This document shows, piece by piece, positions 17,643 through 27,354 of a stretch of DNA of 49,687 nucleotides (within the stretch, counting starts at the first letter, position 1; the number at the start of each line of letters is the position of its first letter). The position numbers and the translations under genes are program-made. Location: positions 358,782-408,468 of the forward strand of contig NZ_LMIK01000008.1 of assembly GCF_001428685.1 (NCBI RefSeq), given 5' to 3'. The stretch is from Lysobacter sp. Root76 (GTDB lineage Bacteria; Pseudomonadota; Gammaproteobacteria; Xanthomonadales; Xanthomonadaceae). Below the pieces are notes generated by a model. The model searched no databases. It worked only from the letters and a program-made list of their open reading frames with translations, and had not been told where the DNA came from.

Positions 17643-18458
17643 TCAGCCGGCCTTACGGCGCCGGCGCAGCAGGCGCACCAACCACAGGCCGGCCAGCACC
17701 ACCACGCCCAGCGGCAGCAGCACTGCGAACGCACGGATCAGCCAGGCGATCACGCCGGTGACGATGCTGCCGAAATCGCCCAGCGCCTGACCGATCTCGC
17801 TGCGGTTGGCCTGCGACTGCGGCGCGTTGAAGCTCAGGGTCAGCAATTGAGTGTCGACCCGGCGCTGGTGCTGCGCGCCCTCCTGCTGCGCGCCCTGCAA
17901 CTGCGCCTCGATCTGGGCGATCTGGGTCGACAGGATCATCATGTCCTGGATCTTCAGATCGCGACGGGCCTGGAATTCCAGCAGCCGCTCGTGCTCGCGG
18001 CGCAGGCGGTCCTGCAGCAGGCCGTTGTCGCGCATCACCACCGCCAGGTCCTCGGCGTGGGTGTTGCGGCTGGCGATCTCGTCGCCCTTGCCGGCCAGCG
18101 CGATCAGCGGATCCACACCGGCGGGCACCACCCGCACCTGCAGCCTGGCGCTGGGGAAGTCGCCGCCCTGCTGCTGCAAACCCAACACCGCGCAGGGACC
18201 GAACTTGCCGCCGTTGCAGGCGTCCTGCGCCGCGCGCAGGCGCTTGGGAATCTCGGCCGCCTCGACCTTGAGGTCGACTTCGTGTTCGTAGGCCAGCTTG
18301 ACGCCGAGGTCCGCGGCGGCGCCCTGCGTGCGCCCAGGCGCGGCAGCCGTGCTTTCCGCTGGTGCAGCAGCGGCTTCGTCGTGCGCGGTCTGTTTGCTGC
18401 AGGCGGCCGCGGCCGCCAAGGTCAAGGCCAACGCGGCCGTGGTCCAAACCCTGCGCAT
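17643..18458 (-). CDS. DUF4349 domain lipoprotein with C-terminal membrane anchor
   Basis: 271 residues. A lipobox-like end of the signal peptide (AAAAAC, Cys near 20), then an Ala/Pro-rich linker and the DUF4349 core: YEHEVDLKVEAAEIPKRL, LQVRVVP, a coiled-coil stretch (about 150-205) and RRVDTQLLTLSF. One membrane helix (VIAWLIRAFAVLLPLGVVVLAG region) is followed by a basic tail. Function of the family is unknown; envelope localisation is inferred. Confidence 0.82.
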   Translation of the reverse strand: MRRVWTTAALALTLAAAAACSKQTAHDEAAAAPAESTAAAPGRTQGAAADLGVKLAYEHEVDLKVEAAEIPKRLRAAQDACNGGKFGPCAVLGLQQQGGDFPSARLQVRVVPAGVDPLIALAGKGDEIASRNTHAEDLAVVMRDNGLLQDRLRREHERLLEFQARRDLKIQDMMILSTQIAQIEAQLQGAQQEGAQHQRRVDTQLLTLSFNAPQSQANRSEIGQALGDFGSIVTGVIAWLIRAFAVLLPLGVVVLAGLWLVRLLRRRRKAG

Positions 18459-18745
18459 CGCGATTCTCCCCGAGCCCCCTGTGGGCTGGGCGGACTATGA
18501 CACCGCCGCGACGGCGTCCACCAGCGGGGACGCCGTCGCGCGTTCAGCGCGGCGCAAGCCGGTCCTGCCATTGGACCGACCCTCTCTCTCGTCGCATCCG
18601 TTGCGAGCCCGCACCCCAAGGCCCGCGCCGAGCGGCAGTGCATTGAGGTCGACGAACGAATCGGCAGAGCGCCCGCGACCAACGGCCTATGCGGCCCGCC
18701 CCCGGCGCGCGATATCCTCCGCGGGTCGCGGCGTCCGCCGCCCCC

Positions 18746-20587
18746 ATGAGATTCGTTATGCGCCTGTCGCGAAAGTCGCCGCTAGCCCTGGCCCTGCTGA
18801 CCGTCACCCTCGCCGCCTGCCAGCCCAAGGCGGCCGACGCGCCGCAGGCGCCCGCGGCGACCGCCAGCGCCGCGGTGCCGGCTTCCGACGCCGCCACCGA
18901 CGCCCGCTTCGCCGAACTGTCCAAGCAGTGGCTGGACGGCTGGCTCAAGCTCAACCCGGTCTCGGCGACCCAGATCGGCGAACACCGCTACGACAGCGAA
19001 GTCGACGACCTCAGCGAAAGCGGCCGCAAGGCCCAGGTCGATTTCGCCAAGAAGCTGCTGGCCGAGCTAGACACGGTCGACCTGAGCAAGCTCTCGCGCG
19101 AGAACCAGATCGACGCAGCGATCCTGCGTAACCAGCTGCGTTCGGACATCTGGGGCATCGACACCCTGCAGAGCTGGGCCTGGGATCCGCAGGTCTACAG
19201 CGGCCTGGCCGGCGGCGCGATCTACAACCTGATGGCGCGCGAGTTCGCGCCGATGCCGCAGCGCCTGAAGTCGGCGACCGTGCGCATGGAGAAGATCCCG
19301 CAGATCTTCGCCCAGGCCCGCGCCAACCTCGACCCGACCCGGGTGCCGAAGATCCACGCCGAGACCGTCGCCAAGCAGAACGCCGGCGTGCTCAGCCTGG
19401 TCGACACCTTCATCCTGCCCAACGCCGGCCAGCTTCAGGGCGCGGACCGCAAGCGCCTGGACGCCGCCGTCGCCGGCCTGCGCAAGGCCGTGGCCGAGCA
19501 GCAGAAGTGGCTGGACGAAACCCTGGTGCCCAACGCCAAGGGCAACTTCCGCATCGGCCAGACCCTGTACGACGAAAAGCTGCAGTACTCGCTGAACTCG
19601 TCGCTGTCGCGCGCCGAAATCAAGCAGCGCGCCGAGGCCGAGCTGGGTCGCGTGCGCGGCGACATGTACGCGATCGCGCAGAAGGTGCTGAAGGACAAGC
19701 CCAACGCACCCGCCTTGCCGGACAAGCCCAGCGCCGAGGAACAGCAGAAGGCGATCGAAGCCGCGCTGGAACTGGCCTACGCCGAGAAGCCCGCGCGCGA
19801 CAAGGTGGTCGACTTCGCCAAGCAGACCCTGGCCGACGCGACCGCGTTCACCCGCGCCAAGGACCTGGTCACGGTGCCCAACGATCCGGTCAAGATCATC
19901 CTGATGCCGGAATTCCAGCGCGGTGTCGCGGTCGCCTACTGCGATTCGCCCGGCCCGCTCGATCGCGGCCTGGATACCTACTACGCGATCTCGCCGATTC
20001 CGGACGACTGGAGCGACAAGCAGGTCGACTCCTTCCTGCGCGAATACAACAACCGCATGATCCACCTGCTGTCGATCCACGAAGCGATGCCGGGCCACTA
20101 CCTGGAAGGCGCGCATTCGGCCAAGTCGCCGTCGACCCTGCGCGCGGTGCTGCGTTCGGGCCTGTTCGCCGAAGGCTGGGCGGTCTACACCGAGGACATG
20201 ATGGCCGACGCGGGCTATCTGGATAACGATCCGCTGTTCCGCCTGGTCCAGCTGAAGTTCTACCTGCGCACCATCGCCAACGCGATCCTCGACCAGGGCG
20301 TGCAGGTCGACAACTGGACCAAGGAACAGGCGATGGAGCTGATGACCAAGCAGGCCTTCCAGCAGGCCAGCGAGGCCGAAGGCAAGTGGGTGCGCGCGCA
20401 GCTGACCTCGGCCCAGTTGCCGACCTACTTCGTCGGCGCACAGGAGCACTTCGACATGCGCAAGGCGGTGGAGAGCAAGCTCGGCGCCCAGTTCAACGCC
20501 AAGGCCTACCACGACCAGGTGCTGTCCTACGGCGCGCCGCCGGTGCGTTTCGTGCGCCAGATGATGCTGAACGAGCCGATCAAATAA
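18746..20587 (+). CDS. DUF885 family lipoprotein, putative metallo-hydrolase
   Basis: 613 residues from the ATG at 18746 (a second ATG is at 18758). Signal peptide with lipobox (LAAC). The DUF885 core carries HEAMPGHYLEG (HExxxGHY-type zinc motif, about residue 448), GWAVYTEDMM and a terminal SYGAPPVRFVRQMML. The family resembles gluzincin peptidases, but activities are poorly defined. An intrinsic terminator follows 30 bp after the stop. Confidence 0.88.
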   Translation: MRFVMRLSRKSPLALALLTVTLAACQPKAADAPQAPAATASAAVPASDAATDARFAELSKQWLDGWLKLNPVSATQIGEHRYDSEVDDLSESGRKAQVDFAKKLLAELDTVDLSKLSRENQIDAAILRNQLRSDIWGIDTLQSWAWDPQVYSGLAGGAIYNLMAREFAPMPQRLKSATVRMEKIPQIFAQARANLDPTRVPKIHAETVAKQNAGVLSLVDTFILPNAGQLQGADRKRLDAAVAGLRKAVAEQQKWLDETLVPNAKGNFRIGQTLYDEKLQYSLNSSLSRAEIKQRAEAELGRVRGDMYAIAQKVLKDKPNAPALPDKPSAEEQQKAIEAALELAYAEKPARDKVVDFAKQTLADATAFTRAKDLVTVPNDPVKIILMPEFQRGVAVAYCDSPGPLDRGLDTYYAISPIPDDWSDKQVDSFLREYNNRMIHLLSIHEAMPGHYLEGAHSAKSPSTLRAVLRSGLFAEGWAVYTEDMMADAGYLDNDPLFRLVQLKFYLRTIANAILDQGVQVDNWTKEQAMELMTKQAFQQASEAEGKWVRAQLTSAQLPTYFVGAQEHFDMRKAVESKLGAQFNAKAYHDQVLSYGAPPVRFVRQMMLNEPIK

Positions 20588-20616
20588 GGCAGCTTCCGCA
20601 TCGCCAGCTAGACCCG

Positions 20617-20645
20617 GACCGGCGCATCACGCGCCGGTCTTTTTT
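20617..20645 (+). terminator. Rho-independent terminator of the DUF885 gene
   Basis: 9-bp stem GACCGGCGC / GCGCCGGTC with loop ATCAC, directly followed by six T. The clearest intrinsic terminator in the window. Confidence 0.92.
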
Positions 20646-20712
20646 GGCGCCGATCACAAACCAGAATCGCAGACCGGGATCGCGGACCGGGACGCGCGCC
20701 GGAATCGGTCGA

Positions 20713-21063
20713 TCAATGATCGCGCCCATTCCAGGGCACGATCTTCAGCGCCGCCAGATCGACACCGTCCAGGCAGCGCACATTGATGCAGCCCATCGGC
20801 GAGCCGTCCGGCCCGGTGCCGTCGCTGAAAGGCGAAATTCCGCAGTTCGGGCAGAAATGGTGAGCGATCACGCCGCGGTTGAAACGGTAGGTGCCCAGGT
20901 CCGCCTCGTCCGTGGTCAGGCGCAGCGCCGCGCGCGGCACGAACCACAGCAGGCCGCCGCGCCTGCGGCACATCGAACAATTGCAATCCAGGGCCTGATC
21001 GATCTCGCCCTCGACTTCGTAGGCGACCTTGCCGCAGTGGCAACTACCGGTATGCGTCGTCAT
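20713..21063 (-). CDS. GFA family (glutathione-dependent formaldehyde-activating-like) zinc protein
   Basis: 116 residues. Zinc-binding cysteines appear as CHCGKVAYEV (about 8-10), CNCSMCRRRGG and FCPNCG. This is the Mss4-like GFA fold. Most members are of unknown function; some bind glutathione or are carbon-sulfur lyases. The start at 21063 follows GAGG and gives the conserved TGSCHCG near the N-terminus. It converges with the DUF885 gene past its terminator. Confidence 0.87.
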   Translation of the reverse strand: MTTHTGSCHCGKVAYEVEGEIDQALDCNCSMCRRRGGLLWFVPRAALRLTTDEADLGTYRFNRGVIAHHFCPNCGISPFSDGTGPDGSPMGCINVRCLDGVDLAALKIVPWNGRDH

Positions 21064-21362
21064 CCTCAGCCTCGTTGGTGTCGGCGCGCCGCGATCGGCG
21101 CGAGCGGAGCTTAGCGCGGCGGCGGCGCCGGCGAGTAGCGGCGACGTGCGGCCGCTTTCGCGGAACGTCGGCGCTTCCACTGCGGGCAGGCGCCGCGGCC
21201 ATAATCGTAACGAGGAACTTCACCCACAATAGGCGGGGAGTAGCCGACTATCGGATAGACCGGAGCCATTGACCCAGCCACGAAAGATCGGCCTTGCCGG
21301 TACTTGCGGACGCCCTGTTCATAGGCTCCGAAGTACATACTGGCCGGTACGAGCGAATCCCC

Positions 21363-22250
21363 ATGAGCCAGCTGCCGCCCAAACCTAAACCCGAGTCCGC
21401 CGCCGTGCAGCGCCGCGTGCATCGCCGCCGTGGCGCGCGCGTGAGCGAGGGCCTGGATGCGATCGCCGCCGAAGTGCCGATCGCCTTGGTCTACAACGGC
21501 ATCTCGTTCGCGGTGATGATGGCCACGCCCGAGGACCTGGGCGACTTCGCCCTGGGCTTTTCGCTCAGCGAGGGCATCGTCGCGAGCGCGGACGAACTGC
21601 GCATCGATGAGATCGCCGCATCGCTGGAAGGCATCAGCCTGCAACTGACGATACCCGAGCCGCGCGCCGCCGCGCTCGAACAACGCCGGCGCAATCTGCA
21701 AGGGCGCAGCGGTTGCGGCGTATGCGGCACCGAGAGCATCGAAGCCGTGCTGCGGCCGCCGCCGCGAGTCGGCGGCAGCGCACCGATCAGGGTCGACGCC
21801 CTGCACCGCGCCCTGCGCGAATTGCAGGGACGCCAGCCGCTCAACGCCCTGACCGGCGCCACCCACGCCGCGGCCTGGGCCGACGGCGACGGCCGCGTGG
21901 CGCTCGTGCGCGAGGACGTCGGCCGCCACAACGCGCTCGACAAACTGATCGGCGCACTGGTCGCGGCCGGACACGATCCGCTGCAGGGTTTCGCCGTGGT
22001 CACCAGCCGCGCCAGCTACGAAATGGCGATGAAAGCCGCACAGGCCGGCATTCCGCTGCTGGCCGCGATCTCCGCGCCGACCGCGTTGGCGATCGCGCTG
22101 GCGGAATCGGCCGGCCTGACCCTGATCGGCTTCGCCCGCGACGACGGGCATGCCGTCTACACCCATGCGCAGCGTCTGATCGAAGGCGAGGCGCAGCCAA
22201 CGCAGGCCGCGCGCCCACACGCACGCAAAGCCACGGAATCGAAGTCATGA
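21363..22250 (+). CDS. fdhD: Formate dehydrogenase accessory sulfurtransferase FdhD
   Basis: 295 residues. The catalytic cysteine loop is CGVCG within GRSGCGVCGTESIEAV (about 117-125), and the nucleotide/Mo-cofactor pocket motif DVGRHNALDKLIG follows. FdhD moves sulfur from IscS to the bis-MGD cofactor of formate-dehydrogenase-type enzymes. Its stop overlaps the start of the molybdoenzyme gene by 4 bases (ATGA), so the likely client is encoded next. The start at 21363 is chosen over an upstream ATG at 21294, which lacks family similarity. Confidence 0.93.
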   Translation: MSQLPPKPKPESAAVQRRVHRRRGARVSEGLDAIAAEVPIALVYNGISFAVMMATPEDLGDFALGFSLSEGIVASADELRIDEIAASLEGISLQLTIPEPRAAALEQRRRNLQGRSGCGVCGTESIEAVLRPPPRVGGSAPIRVDALHRALRELQGRQPLNALTGATHAAAWADGDGRVALVREDVGRHNALDKLIGALVAAGHDPLQGFAVVTSRASYEMAMKAAQAGIPLLAAISAPTALAIALAESAGLTLIGFARDDGHAVYTHAQRLIEGEAQPTQAARPHARKATESKS

Positions 22251-24598
22251 GCAAGAAAACCATCCGCCCCTACGATGGCCCGGCCGGCGGCTGGGGCGCC
22301 TTGCGCAGCGTCGCCAAGCACCTGCTGGAACAGGACGTGCCGGTGCACGGCGCGCGCACCCTGCTGTCGGCCAACCAGCCCGACGGCTTCGACTGCCCCG
22401 GCTGCGCCTGGCCCGACCGCGACCACACCTCCACCTTCGAGTTCTGCGAGAACGGCGCCAAGGCCGTCGCCGCCGAAGCCACGCGCCATCGCGCCACACC
22501 GGAACTGCTGGGCGGGTACACCGTGGCCGAGCTGGCCGGCTACAGCGATCAATGGCTGGAAAACCTGGGCCGCCTGACCCATCCCATGCGCTGGGACGCG
22601 GCCAGCGACCGCTACCTGCCGATCGGCTGGGACGAAGCCTTCGCCCGCATCGGCGCGCACCTCAACGCGCTGGACTCGCCCGACCGCGCGCTGTTCTACA
22701 CCTCCGGGCGCTGCAGCAACGAGGCCGCGTTCCTGTATCAGCTGTTCGTGCGCGAGTACGGCACCAACAACTTCCCCGACTGCTCGAACATGTGCCACGA
22801 GCCCTCGGGCACGGCCATGAAGGCCCAGCTCGGGACAGGCAAGGGCACCGTGCAGCTGCGCGATTTCGAAATCGCCGAGGCGATCCTGATCTTCGGCCAG
22901 AACCCGGGTACCAACCACCCGCGCATGCTCGGCGAGCTGCGCAAGGCGGCCAAGCGCGGTGCCGCGATCGTATCGTTCAACCCTCTGCGCGAGCGTGGGC
23001 TGGAGCGATTCGCCGACCCGCAGGACAAGCTGGAGATGCTGCATAACGGCTCGACCCGGATCTCGTCGGATTATTTCCAACTGCGCATCGGCGGCGACCT
23101 GGCCGCGGTCAAGGGCATGATCAAGCGCACCCTCGAAGTCGACGCGCAGGCGCAACGCGAGGGCGGCGAGCGGATCCTCGATCTCGATTTCATCGCCGAA
23201 CACACCCAGGGCTTCGAAGCGTTCGCGGCCGAAGTCGCCGGCGAGTCCTGGCAGACCATCGAAACCGAATCCGGCCTCAGCCGTGCCCAACTCGAACGCG
23301 CCGGAGATATCTATCTGCAGGCCAAGAGCGTGATCTGCTGCTGGGGCATGGGCATCACCCAGCACAAGCATTCGGTCGCGACCATCCAGATGCTCTGCAA
23401 CCTGCTGCTGTTGCGCGGCAATATCGGCCGGCCCGGCGCCGGCCCCTGCCCGGTGCGCGGCCACAGCAACGTGCAGGGCGATCGGACCATGGGCATCTAC
23501 GAGAAGCCGGCGCCGGCCTTCCTCGACCGGCTGCGCGAGGTGTTCGGCTTCGAGCCGCCGCGCCAACACGGCCACGACACCGTCGGCGCGATCGAGGCCA
23601 TGCTCGACGGCCGCTGCAAGGCCTTCTTCGGCCTGGGCGGCAATTTCGCCACCGCCACCCCCGACACCGAGGCCACCCATCGCGCGTTGCGTGGCTGCGA
23701 CCTGACCGTGCACGTGACCACCAAGCTCAACCGCAGCCATCTGGTGCACGGACGCGACGCCTACATCCTGCCCTGTCTGGGCCGCACCGAGATCGACATC
23801 CAGGACGGCGCACCGCAGGCGGTCACGGTCGAGGACTCGATGAGCATGGTCCACCTCTCGGCCGGCATCAACGCGCCGGCCTCGGACAGCCTGCTGTCGG
23901 AGCCGGCGATCGTCGCGCACCTGGCCGCGGCGACCCTGGGCGCGCGCAGCAAGGTGCCGTGGCTGTGGCTGATCGGCGACTACGACCGCATCCGTAACCG
24001 CATCGCCGCGGTGTTCGACGACTTTCACGATTTCAACGAGCGCGTGCGCGTGCCCGGCGGCTTCCATCTGCCCAATCCGGCCGCCGAACTGCACTGGACC
24101 AACCCCGAGGGCAAAGCTCTGTTCAAGGCCCACGCGGTGCCGACCGACCTGCCGCTGCACCGCGCCCGCGCCAGCCGCGAGCAACCGGTATTCAACCTGG
24201 CCACCACGCGCTCGCACGACCAGTACAACACCACGATCTACGGCAGCGACGACCGCTACCGCGGCGTGTTCGGCGAGCGCCGGGTGCTGTTCATCCATCG
24301 CGACGACATCGCCGAACTGGGCCTGCAGGCCGGCGACTGGGTCGATCTGGAAAGCCTGTGCGAGGACCAGGTGCGGCGCATCGCGCGGCGCTTCCTGCTG
24401 GTCGAATACGACATCCCGCGCGGCTGCCTGGCCGCCTACTACCCCGAGACCAACGCGCTGGTGCCGCTGTCGAGTTTCGCCGACGAAGCGCGCACGCCGA
24501 CGTCCAAGTCGATCCCGGTGATCGTGTACGCGCATCAGCCGCAGCCGGCGCAAGGCCTGCAATCGGCGCGGGACATCGGCTTTGTCCGAGCTGACTGA
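22247..24598 (+). CDS. ydeP: YdeP/FdhF-like molybdopterin (bis-MGD) oxidoreductase
   Basis: 783 residues, cytoplasmic (no Tat or Sec signal). It follows E. coli YdeP closely as I recall it: GGWGALRSVAKHLL, GFDCPGCAWPD, FCENGAKAVAAE, FYTSGRCSNEAAFLYQLF, NNFPDCSNMCHEPSG, NPGTNHPRML, KGNIGRPGAGPCPVRGHSN and TRSHDQYNTTIYG. The Cys of SNMCHEPSG sits where FdhH has its selenocysteine and should ligate molybdenum. YdeP is linked to acid resistance in E. coli; its reaction is unproven. No electron-transfer subunit is encoded nearby. Confidence 0.92.
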   Translation: MSKKTIRPYDGPAGGWGALRSVAKHLLEQDVPVHGARTLLSANQPDGFDCPGCAWPDRDHTSTFEFCENGAKAVAAEATRHRATPELLGGYTVAELAGYSDQWLENLGRLTHPMRWDAASDRYLPIGWDEAFARIGAHLNALDSPDRALFYTSGRCSNEAAFLYQLFVREYGTNNFPDCSNMCHEPSGTAMKAQLGTGKGTVQLRDFEIAEAILIFGQNPGTNHPRMLGELRKAAKRGAAIVSFNPLRERGLERFADPQDKLEMLHNGSTRISSDYFQLRIGGDLAAVKGMIKRTLEVDAQAQREGGERILDLDFIAEHTQGFEAFAAEVAGESWQTIETESGLSRAQLERAGDIYLQAKSVICCWGMGITQHKHSVATIQMLCNLLLLRGNIGRPGAGPCPVRGHSNVQGDRTMGIYEKPAPAFLDRLREVFGFEPPRQHGHDTVGAIEAMLDGRCKAFFGLGGNFATATPDTEATHRALRGCDLTVHVTTKLNRSHLVHGRDAYILPCLGRTEIDIQDGAPQAVTVEDSMSMVHLSAGINAPASDSLLSEPAIVAHLAAATLGARSKVPWLWLIGDYDRIRNRIAAVFDDFHDFNERVRVPGGFHLPNPAAELHWTNPEGKALFKAHAVPTDLPLHRARASREQPVFNLATTRSHDQYNTTIYGSDDRYRGVFGERRVLFIHRDDIAELGLQAGDWVDLESLCEDQVRRIARRFLLVEYDIPRGCLAAYYPETNALVPLSSFADEARTPTSKSIPVIVYAHQPQPAQGLQSARDIGFVRAD

Positions 24599-24836
24599 GC
24601 CGCTGCTGGCGGCGCTGGCCGGCGAGCCGGCCGGGGTCTCGCTGCCGCGCCTGTGCAAACGCCTGCGTGTGCGCATGAGCGTGCTGCTGCGCGAGCTCGC
24701 CTGGATCGGCGAAGACGCGATCGGCGGCGAGGCCGGCCCCGGCTGGGTGCGGGTGGAAACACAGGGCGAAAGCCTGGTGGCCATCCTGACCGAGCGCGGG
24801 CGCGAACGCCTGACTCAGGGCGACATCGGGCGCTGA
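24582..24836 (+). CDS. Small winged-helix protein coupled to ydeP
   Basis: 84 residues. The TTG start lies inside the end of ydeP (17-bp overlap), so translation is probably coupled. Helices LTEPLLAALAGEP, SLPRLCKRLRVRMSVLLRELAWIG, then a beta-wing (GWVRVET...SLVAIL) and TERGRERL look like a winged-helix DNA-binding fold. No sensor domain. As third gene of fdhD-ydeP it may regulate the operon, or help cofactor loading. I do not recognise a named family. Confidence 0.75.
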   Translation: MSELTEPLLAALAGEPAGVSLPRLCKRLRVRMSVLLRELAWIGEDAIGGEAGPGWVRVETQGESLVAILTERGRERLTQGDIGR

Positions 24837-24930
24837 CCGCGTCGCGCGCAATTCGAGTCCACGGACGCTTCACCTCGCAAGGCTATGCTTTGCCTTCATA
24901 CCCGCTGAAGCAGCACCGCTGGAGCAGGCC

Positions 24931-25356
24931 ATGGCCGTCGAAGGCAGCACCGTGATCCCGTCCCTGCGCTACCGCGACGCCGCCGCGGCGATCGAGTGGC
25001 TGTGCGCAGCGTTCGGTTTCGAGAAACACGCGGTCTACGCCGACGGCGCGACCGTGCATCACGCCGAACTGAGCTACGGCCGCGGCATGATCATGCTCGG
25101 CTCGGTCGACGACCACAGCGAGTGGGGCCGGCGCATCGTCCAACCCGACGAGATCGGCGGCCGCGAAACCCAGGCCTGCTCGGTGATCGTGGCCGACGCC
25201 GACGCCCACTACGCTCGCGCCAAGGCGGCCGGTGCCCGCATCGAAGTCGAACCCGCCGATCAGGACTACGGCGGTCGCGCCTACACTTGCCGCGATCTCG
25301 AAGGCCGGATCTGGTGGTTCGGCACCTACAACCCATGGATGGCCAAGACCCAATGA
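24931..25356 (+). CDS. VOC (glyoxalase/bleomycin-resistance-like) family protein
   Basis: 141 residues with two beta-alpha-beta-beta-beta modules: SLRYRDAAAAIEWLCAAFGF, then ELSYGRGMIML, then a second module ending YTCRDLEGRIWWFGTY. Metal ligands typical of the fold are not fully obvious, so the catalytic role is open; members of this subgroup are often annotated as glyoxalases. Stop and next start overlap by 4 bases (ATGA) with the DUF72 gene. Confidence 0.85.
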   Translation: MAVEGSTVIPSLRYRDAAAAIEWLCAAFGFEKHAVYADGATVHHAELSYGRGMIMLGSVDDHSEWGRRIVQPDEIGGRETQACSVIVADADAHYARAKAAGARIEVEPADQDYGGRAYTCRDLEGRIWWFGTYNPWMAKTQ

Positions 25357-26240
25357 GCCCCGCACGCCGCAGTACCGGTTCCGCCCCCGCGGACCTGTTC
25401 GCCACGCCCGCCGCGGCCGACAGCGCCGGCGTTCCTTCCGTGCACGGCATCCGCATCGGCATCGGCGGCTGGACCTATGCGCCATGGCGCAACAACTTCT
25501 ACCCAGCCGGACTGGTGCAGCGGCGCGAGCTGGAATACGCCAGCCGTCAGCTCAGCAGCATCGAGATCAACGGCACCTTCTATAGCGCGCAGAAGCCGGC
25601 GACCTACGCCAAATGGGCGGCGGAAACGCCGCCCGCGTTCGCGTTTTCGCTCAAGGCGCCGGGACGGATCACCCAGTCCGGCGCACTGGCGCGCAACACC
25701 AAGGCGGCGCAGGCCTTCGTCGACGGCGGCCTGGCCGAGTTCGGCGAACGCCTGGGACCGATCCTGTGGCAGCTAGCGCCCAGCCGCAGCTTCGACCGCG
25801 ACGATGTCGCCGCCTTCCTCGACGGCCTGCCGCGCGAACTGGAAGGACGTGCGCTGCGCCACGTGCTGGAAGTGCGCCACGACAGTTTCCGCGATCCGGC
25901 CTACCTGCAGCTCGCGCGCGAGCGCGGCGTCGCCACGGTATTCACCGATTCGACCGAATACCCTTCGCTGGCCGATATCACCGGCGATTTCGTCTACGCG
26001 CGGCTGATGCGCTCGCGTGCCGACATAGCCACCGGCTATTCCGAGGCCGAACTCGACGACTGGGCGCGCCGCGCGCGCGAATGGGCCGGCGGCGGCGATC
26101 CCGCCGAATTGCCGCATGTCGCCGCTGCCGGCGAAGCCGGCGCACGGCCGCGCGAGGTCTATCTGTATTTCATCAGCGCCGCCAAGGCCCGCAATCCGGC
26201 CGCGGCGATGGCGCTGCTGCAGCGCCTGGGCGCGCGCTGA
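25353..26240 (+). CDS. DUF72 family protein
   Basis: 295 residues. TIM-barrel-like DUF72 features are IRIGIGGWTYAPWRNNFYP (about 30-48), SSIEINGTFYSAQKP, FAFSLKAPGRIT, ILWQLAPS, LEVRHDSF and the terminal YLYFISAAKARNPAAAMALL. The family (YecE-like) is widespread and of unknown reaction. The first 29 residues are a low-complexity Ala/Pro/Ser extension. Translationally coupled to the VOC gene. Confidence 0.87.
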   Translation: MSPARRSTGSAPADLFATPAAADSAGVPSVHGIRIGIGGWTYAPWRNNFYPAGLVQRRELEYASRQLSSIEINGTFYSAQKPATYAKWAAETPPAFAFSLKAPGRITQSGALARNTKAAQAFVDGGLAEFGERLGPILWQLAPSRSFDRDDVAAFLDGLPRELEGRALRHVLEVRHDSFRDPAYLQLARERGVATVFTDSTEYPSLADITGDFVYARLMRSRADIATGYSEAELDDWARRAREWAGGGDPAELPHVAAAGEAGARPREVYLYFISAAKARNPAAAMALLQRLGAR

Positions 26241-26363
26241 CTCCGCCTCTGCGGCCAGGCGCGAGCGTCCGCACGGCGGGCATGGCTAACGGCACTGTCC
26301 CTCGCCCGCCGCGCGGGCGAGGCTGCGGCACTCCACGTCTTCCCCGCAACGCGAGAACGCGCC

Positions 26364-27347
26364 ATGGTCAGCCGTCGGGATTTCCTCGCCACCACCACCC
26401 TCACCGCCACCGGACTGGCGCTCGCGCCGCTGGCGGCCTGCAGCCAGGATACGCCGCGTCCGCTGAGCGTCGACCCGAAAAAGCCGGCCGGCGCGCTGAC
26501 CGCGGAGCAACCGTTCCGCGGCACCCTGCTCAAACGGGCGATTCCCTCCAGCGGCGAACAGCTGCCGGTCATCGGCATGGGCACCTCGGGCAGCTTCGAA
26601 GTAGGCGCCGGCGCGGATGCACGCGAGCCGCTGCGCGAAGTGCTCAAGCGCTTCGTCGATGCCGGCGCCAGCGTGATCGACACCGCGCCGACCTATTCCA
26701 GCGCCGAGGACGTGCTCGGCGATCTGCTCGCGCAGGCGCAGGCGCGTCCCAAGCTGTTCCTGGCCACCAAGCTCTCCGGCGTGAGCGGGCGCGAGGAAGG
26801 CCTCGCTCAGTTCGGCGAGTCGCTGCGCAGGCTGAAGACCGACAAGATCGACCTGCTGCAGGTCCACAACCTGCGCGACACCGCCACCCAGCTGGCGCTG
26901 GCGCGCGAGCTCAAACAGCAGGGCAAGGTGCGTTACGTCGGCCTGACCCATTACCGCGACGACGCCCAGGCCGAGCTCGTGGCCGAGATGCGCGCGCGCA
27001 AGCCGGACTTCGTCCAGATCAACTACTCGCCGGTATCGCGCGGCGCCGAACGGACCATCTTCCCGCTCGCGCGCGAGCTCGGCATCGCGGTGATGGTCAA
27101 CCGCGCGTTCGAGGACGGCCGCCTGTTCGCGCAAGTTCGCGACAAGCCGGTGCCGGATTGGGCCGCCGAGGTCGGCGCCGATTCCTGGGCGCAGCTGTTC
27201 CTGAAGTTCGTGCTCAGCGAGCCGGCGGTGACGGTGGTGATCCCGGCCACCTCCAAGCCCAAGAACCAGACCGACAATCTCAAGGCCGGCGTCGGCGCCC
27301 TGCTGGACGCAAAACAACGCACAGCCCTGATCGCGGCGATCGGCTGA
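26364..27347 (+). CDS. Tat-exported aldo/keto reductase
   Basis: 327 residues. The N-terminus MVSRRDFLATT is a twin-arginine signal, followed by a hydrophobic run ending LAAC. The barrel shows IGMGTSGSFE, the catalytic-Asp strand VIDTAPTY, the Lys strand LFLATKLSG, LLQVHNLRD with the usual His, and INYSPVSRGAE. Tat export implies folding in the cytoplasm, possibly with NADP(H) bound. Physiological substrate unknown. Seven bases separate it from the transporter gene downstream. Confidence 0.87.
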   Translation: MVSRRDFLATTTLTATGLALAPLAACSQDTPRPLSVDPKKPAGALTAEQPFRGTLLKRAIPSSGEQLPVIGMGTSGSFEVGAGADAREPLREVLKRFVDAGASVIDTAPTYSSAEDVLGDLLAQAQARPKLFLATKLSGVSGREEGLAQFGESLRRLKTDKIDLLQVHNLRDTATQLALARELKQQGKVRYVGLTHYRDDAQAELVAEMRARKPDFVQINYSPVSRGAERTIFPLARELGIAVMVNRAFEDGRLFAQVRDKPVPDWAAEVGADSWAQLFLKFVLSEPAVTVVIPATSKPKNQTDNLKAGVGALLDAKQRTALIAAIG

Positions 27348-27354
27348 GCCGCGC

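Noticed and set aside
22157-24784. 875-residue minus-strand open frame
   Set aside because: Antisense to ydeP, which has clear family motifs over its full length.
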